NCBI GenBank assembly: GCA_017555105.1
Contig: JAFZHB010000020.1
Coordinates: 1 to 64,000, forward strand
Length of the DNA: 64,000 bases
Direction: 5' to 3'
From: Alistipes sp.
Lineage (GTDB): Bacteria; Bacteroidota; Bacteroidia; Bacteroidales; Rikenellaceae
This document shows, one piece after another, positions 60,386 through 64,000 of the stretch. How positions within the stretch are numbered: position 1 is the first letter of the stretch; every line of letters starts with the position of its first letter. The notes under the pieces are model-generated. The model was not told the DNA's origin and ran no database searches. It saw only the letters and a list, made by a program, of their open reading frames with translations. Position numbers and translations under genes: made by a program.

Positions 60386-61222
60386 TTATTCGTAATTTAA
60401 TGCATATTTTTTGCAGTAGCCTTGTACGCGACGCAGCGTTTCATCGAACTGTTCGGGAAGGGTCTCTCCACCGAATTGACCGCCCGACGACATGTGCGGC
60501 TCCAGGGTCACAAATCCATCATAGTGTATCTGTGCAAGTTCGGCAATCAACGCCTCGACCTGCCCGTCACCATCGCCAGCCAACGCTCCGACATCGGTGC
60601 TTCCCAACTTCCAATCCTTGATGTGGATGTGGCTTACATAGGGTTGCATCTTCGGCCAGCAACTCTCCGTCGGGTTGGTGATTGACTCCCCCCATACGAA
60701 GTTGGCCGGATCGTACGCCAGGGTAAATTTCGGCGAGTCGATCTCTTGATGCAGATGCACGCAATGCTCGGCCGTGTGGCCAAAGATCTTCGCCTCATTC
60801 TCATGAACCAGACGAAGGTCGCGCTCGCCAACCTCGGCTACCATCTTGCGCAGATACTCGACGGCTACCTTTCCGTGATTCTCGACCTCATACCCCTCCG
60901 GAGCATAGAAACTGAAAATACGGATCAGCTTCGTGTCGAAGATCTCGGCCAGACGCAGCGTATGACGCAAAAGGTTCAGATGAGGCTCGAAATCCTCGTC
61001 GATGCGGTACTTGCCGATGGGGGATGCAATGGCACTGACACCAATCTGGGCGGCGTCCAGACGAGCCTTGATGGCCTGCGCCTCCAACTCGGTGAGGGTC
61101 GTGACATTGCGACCATCTACGATGCGGATCTCCATCCAGTGAATGCCGGCGTGGTGCAGGTATTCGATCTGCTGATCAAGCGACGGAGAGATCTCGTCCG
61201 CAAAAGCACTGATGCGAATCAT
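60386..61222 (-). CDS. TIM-barrel sugar phosphate isomerase/epimerase family protein
   Basis: 278 aa, xylose-isomerase-like/AP-endonuclease-2 fold. Acidic and His residues in the barrel include LVHENEAKIFG (HEN), ALAYDPANFVW-like LAYDPANFVWGE, VSHIHIKDWK and FVTLEPHM. Together these usually form the metal site of such isomerases. The substrate cannot be read from the sequence. It starts 1 nt after the Nramp-fold transporter stop, so co-translation is expected; Gfo/Idh/MocA and TIM-barrel partners commonly act on the same sugar or inositol. Confidence 0.82.
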   Translation of the reverse strand: MIRISAFADEISPSLDQQIEYLHHAGIHWMEIRIVDGRNVTTLTELEAQAIKARLDAAQIGVSAIASPIGKYRIDEDFEPHLNLLRHTLRLAEIFDTKLIRIFSFYAPEGYEVENHGKVAVEYLRKMVAEVGERDLRLVHENEAKIFGHTAEHCVHLHQEIDSPKFTLAYDPANFVWGESITNPTESCWPKMQPYVSHIHIKDWKLGSTDVGALAGDGDGQVEALIAELAQIHYDGFVTLEPHMSSGGQFGGETLPEQFDETLRRVQGYCKKYALNYE

Positions 61223-61223
61223 A

Positions 61224-62690
61224 CTACAATAGGAATTGGTTAATTAAATAGTAGGTGGCACTCAACAGCGTGATGCTGATGGCTGCGATCATACCCAAAT
61301 TCCACCAAAAACGAACTCGGCCACGGGGCATATCCTCACCCAGATAGCGGCTGCTGTTGTTCAGCAGGAAGAAACCGATATAGGCTACGGGGAGCATGAT
61401 GAGTGCAATGGCCGAAGTCGGAATGGCGATCCAGGTGCCAATCTTGCTCCAAAGCACAGCACCCAATACACCGGGAATGGGCAGCAGGGTAGCCAGGCGG
61501 TATTTCCAACCCGAGGGCTCGATCTTGAGGATCTCGCAGACGGCAAAACCACAAACCAACATGTGCATAATGATCGCATTGACACACATACCGATGATGC
61601 CAAGACCAAAGATCAGGCGCGAAACAATGGGCGGAAGACCCGCAGCCTCCAACATCGACGAAGCGGCAATCGGCGAGATGTTCTTGACACCCGATGCTAC
61701 AAACTCCGGTGAGTGAATGGTGGTGGCCGCAGCGATGATCATCAGCGAGGTGGCAATCGTGTAGGGGATCAACATACCGGTCAGCAGGTCAAACTTGGCC
61801 AAACCGCTGTACTCCTTGGTCCAACCCTTGGCCAAGAAGGAGTAGCCGAACAGGAAGGTCATATTGATACCTACGGCTGCACTCAACGAAGCGATGAAGA
61901 TCGAAACGCCGGTCTTGCTTTCGGGAATGTTGAGGTGGAATCCACCTTCAAACGAGAAGGGGAGGAATCCACGACCCACTGCACCCCAGTCAATACCCTC
62001 ACCCGAGCAACTGCATACGATTACAACGGCAGCAAAGGCGAAAATGATGAACCATACGATGCACTTGACGATCGTCTCGAAGATCTTGATGCCTCGGCCG
62101 CCTTTGCCGTAGTTCCAAACCACTTGGCAACAGAGGTAGAGAATACCGAAGGCGATCAGTAACAGTACGACGGTCTGCTGCCAGGAGCCGGCAGCTAACT
62201 CAAAGCCTCCGAAGGCCTGCAGCAGGTCGAGCGACATGCCGGCAGCCAACGAGTACTGCGAGAAGTGCCAGATCATCGTTGCAGCGATCGTGCAGATGGC
62301 CCAAGCCCACGCTACAGCGGGGTGAACGAAACTCTTCATAGCCTGGAAGGGGCGCACGCCCTTCGCCAGCGTCTGGTGTGCCAGGGCAGCCAACATGACG
62401 ATTCCGATCAGCATGGCTACGGGTTGTACCCACAGCAACTGATACTCGAGGAATGCACCCGAGAAGAGGGAGGCCATAGCGCTACCTCCACCGAGTGTCA
62501 TGGCGCTCTGCATCCAACCCGGACCAGACTTCGAGAAGTACCACTTCACGCGCGCCCAGCGACCCTTGGTTTGCAGGGCACGCAGCTCGGCAACCTCGCG
62601 GCGAACCACCTCGGGGTCTCCAGCTTTGTACATAGGCATCGCTTGAGACTCGCGCAGCGGTGTTTGTGACGGTTGATTGGTTTGACTCAT
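61224..62690 (-). CDS. Nramp-fold transporter lacking the canonical metal motifs
   Basis: 488 aa, about 11-12 membrane helices. It is recognised as Nramp-like from the GPGWMQSAMTLGGGS helix-1 region and general layout. Canonical metal carriers have DPGN in helix 1 and MPH in helix 6. Here helix 1 reads TLGGGS at the same place, and helix 6 (SLSAAVGINMTFLFGYSFLAKGW) has no MPH. Manganese/iron transport is therefore doubtful; another substrate is likely. It sits between a Gfo/Idh/MocA oxidoreductase (3-nt gap) and a sugar-type isomerase (1-nt gap), which suggests a small organic substrate. Confidence 0.78.
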   Translation of the reverse strand: MSQTNQPSQTPLRESQAMPMYKAGDPEVVRREVAELRALQTKGRWARVKWYFSKSGPGWMQSAMTLGGGSAMASLFSGAFLEYQLLWVQPVAMLIGIVMLAALAHQTLAKGVRPFQAMKSFVHPAVAWAWAICTIAATMIWHFSQYSLAAGMSLDLLQAFGGFELAAGSWQQTVVLLLIAFGILYLCCQVVWNYGKGGRGIKIFETIVKCIVWFIIFAFAAVVIVCSCSGEGIDWGAVGRGFLPFSFEGGFHLNIPESKTGVSIFIASLSAAVGINMTFLFGYSFLAKGWTKEYSGLAKFDLLTGMLIPYTIATSLMIIAAATTIHSPEFVASGVKNISPIAASSMLEAAGLPPIVSRLIFGLGIIGMCVNAIIMHMLVCGFAVCEILKIEPSGWKYRLATLLPIPGVLGAVLWSKIGTWIAIPTSAIALIMLPVAYIGFFLLNNSSRYLGEDMPRGRVRFWWNLGMIAAISITLLSATYYLINQFLL

Positions 62691-62693
62691 AGG

Positions 62694-63875
62694 TTACAGA
62701 TTTTCGATTTTCTGCTCAACACCATTGTTTGCAGCCGAGACATAGGCGGCATAGATCGTAGCAACCGTGTCCGAAGCAAGCTTGCTGTTACTCTCAATGT
62801 GTCCACCGGTGACAACAGCCTTGTAGAAGGCATCCAGCTCGTGCTGATAGCCGAGGAACCAACCCTCATCGGGCGAGATCTCCGACCAACCCTCCTGCGT
62901 TTCGGTCTTCTCCACGATGTAGACATCGCGGTAGATATCACCGTCGGGGGTGTAGGTCTGCATCGAGTCGTTGTGGCTCATGTTGCAGAGCGTGCGGTGG
63001 TTGTTGGCATTTACGCGAATCCAGTTGTTCGTGCCACCGAGGCTTAACTCGTTGGCGATCAGGTCGGCGATCGTACCATCCTCGAAGACGATATGCACAA
63101 TGGCAAAATCCTCTACATCCTTGTAGTGGGTCTTCAAGAAGCCCTTATCCTCGAACGACGGCATACGCGTCAGGGCGTGCGTGCGCGCCGATACCGAAAC
63201 GGGACGAATCGGCTCGCCGTTGCGTGCGCGACCCTCCGTGTGCTTGAAGTAGATGGCTGCCGACAGCGGGTGGCAACCCTTGCCGATGAGCGAACCACCA
63301 CCCGAAAAACGCCACTGTCCGTAGGCCAGCGAGTGCGATCCCGAGTGCGACTGCTCACCGTGAATCCACAGCACCTGAGCCTTCGTCTTCTCGATGATCT
63401 CGCGCTCCTTCTGCACGGCGGGCGCATAGATCCAGTTCTCGGCATAGAGAATGCGACCCTCGCTCTCGGCCTCGGCCTGCAGCATGCGCTTGCAGCTCTC
63501 GATGGTCACCTCAAGACCCTTCTCGCGCGGGAAGGTCTCGCCGTTGAACTCCTCCGAGCCATCGCCAAAGTAACCCGTGAAGGGCTTCTCTACAATTACA
63601 TTCTTATTCTTTTTCAGTACGGCTACCACCAACGGCTCGTGCGTTACGGGCGGCGTACATACATGCAGTACATCGGAGTCGTCGATCAACTCATCCAGCG
63701 AGTCGTAGACCTTCAGGCCACGTTCCGCAGCAAATTGTTTAGCCTCCTCGGTAGCTACCGAGTAGACACCTGCGATCTCCACCTTGGTGCTGAATACATG
63801 CTGCAAGGCTGCGTAGTGGAAACGAGCAGCAAAACCGGAGCCGATAAAACCGGCACGAAGAACCTTCTTATCCAT
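62694..63875 (-). CDS. Gfo/Idh/MocA-family oxidoreductase
   Basis: 393 aa from ATG 63875. N-terminal Rossmann motif LRAGFIGSGFAARFH (6-20), the EKP motif in VIVEKPFTGYFG, and a C-terminal dimerisation domain with GGGSLIGKGCHPLSAAIYF supplying the likely catalytic His. NAD(P)-dependent sugar or cyclitol dehydrogenases belong here. The in-frame GTG at 63884 is an alternative start. It lies 14 nt downstream of the basic-tail gene and just upstream of the Nramp-fold transporter, with tight coupling throughout. Confidence 0.88.
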   Translation of the reverse strand: MDKKVLRAGFIGSGFAARFHYAALQHVFSTKVEIAGVYSVATEEAKQFAAERGLKVYDSLDELIDDSDVLHVCTPPVTHEPLVVAVLKKNKNVIVEKPFTGYFGDGSEEFNGETFPREKGLEVTIESCKRMLQAEAESEGRILYAENWIYAPAVQKEREIIEKTKAQVLWIHGEQSHSGSHSLAYGQWRFSGGGSLIGKGCHPLSAAIYFKHTEGRARNGEPIRPVSVSARTHALTRMPSFEDKGFLKTHYKDVEDFAIVHIVFEDGTIADLIANELSLGGTNNWIRVNANNHRTLCNMSHNDSMQTYTPDGDIYRDVYIVEKTETQEGWSEISPDEGWFLGYQHELDAFYKAVVTGGHIESNSKLASDTVATIYAAYVSAANNGVEQKIENL

Positions 63876-63889
63876 AGTGCTCACTCCCT

Positions 63890-64000
63890 CTATTTATTCG
63901 TTTTTACCTCCTGCTGCTTGAGCGAATCGGTCGGCTGTGCCTGCTTGTTCTTGTTGGCAGGTTTGCGCTGATCCGGAGCTTTGCGCTCGCTCATGGGTTT
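63890..64000 (-). CDS. C-terminal tail of an upstream gene, cut by the window edge
   Basis: A minus-strand frame is open from the window edge to a TAG at 63890-63892. It encodes 36 residues rich in Lys, Gln and Asn (MSERKAPDQRKPANKNKQ and so on), a low-complexity basic tail. It may be the end of a longer protein, or a very short gene starting at the ATG near 63994. It ends 14 nt before the Gfo/Idh/MocA start and thus belongs to that operon. The protein is not recognisable from this tail. Confidence 0.55.
   Translation of the reverse strand, partial: KPMSERKAPDQRKPANKNKQAQPTDSLKQQEVKTNK

Noticed and set aside
1..64000. CRISPR arrays, rRNA genes, insertion sequences, toxin-antitoxin or restriction systems
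   Set aside because: No regularly spaced repeats, rRNA motifs, transposases or such gene pairs were seen in either strand.

Overview
The window reads as a piece of a Bacteroidota chromosome, most likely from a GC-rich gut genus such as Alistipes (Rikenellaceae). Three things point there. Promoters match the Bacteroidota pattern TTTG, 19-21 bp, TAnnTTTG. Shine-Dalgarno sequences are mostly absent. The gene families are typical of the phylum: KduI/KduD, a TamB/ExbBD/TonB set, UpxY, Porin_10, DUF1573, DUF4294, DUF4923, DUF5689 and long NusB. The genus is inferred; the phylum is well supported. No rRNA, CRISPR array, insertion sequence or complete prophage was seen.

Layout, 1-20 kb. The 3' end of nagB is followed by a convergent kduI-kduD uronate operon. 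Next is a small phage-like module: a LexA/CI-type repressor, a 95-aa protein and a complete large terminase with no capsid genes around it. Then come tsaD and a FadL porin - short-chain dehydrogenase - aldehyde dehydrogenase group. A membrane LytTR regulator is followed by a long plus-strand run of tamB, exbB, exbD, tonB-like, DUF1573 and an amidohydrolase.

Layout, 20-42 kb. Glycogen branching enzyme (minus strand) is followed by the plus-strand cluster HU-like / sigma-54 activator / lptE / TPR / secG. Two minus-strand groups follow: mazG-like - OPT transporter - pepT - nadE - DUF4923 - gdhA, and manC-murF. After pssA, a Porin_10 protein, a lytic transglycosylase and a solitary UpxY comes tRNA-Gln with a broken tandem copy of its 3' end. 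The nusB - DUF1573 - yajC - TSCPD genes close this part.

Layout, 42-64 kb. A pair of unusual dehydrogenases is followed by pepD with a plug-poor TonB receptor, then obgE. Two overlapping DUF5689 genes come next, then a likely ffh-era-TPR-MFS operon and a divergent DUF4294/hotdog thioesterase pair. The last operon runs from a basic protein tail through Gfo/Idh/MocA oxidoreductase, a Nramp-fold transporter and a TIM-barrel isomerase to a BACON/DUF5689 lipoprotein.

Functionally the window mixes housekeeping (t6A, NAD, peptidoglycan, SRP, Era, Obg, SecG, YajC) with envelope biogenesis and peptide/amino-acid use (OPT, PepT, PepD, MFSD1-like MFS, glutamate dehydrogenase). The most notable items are the solitary SOS-type repressor/terminase module, a family of AT-rich elements that start right after stop codons in a fixed orientation, and the tRNA-Gln 3'-end duplication.
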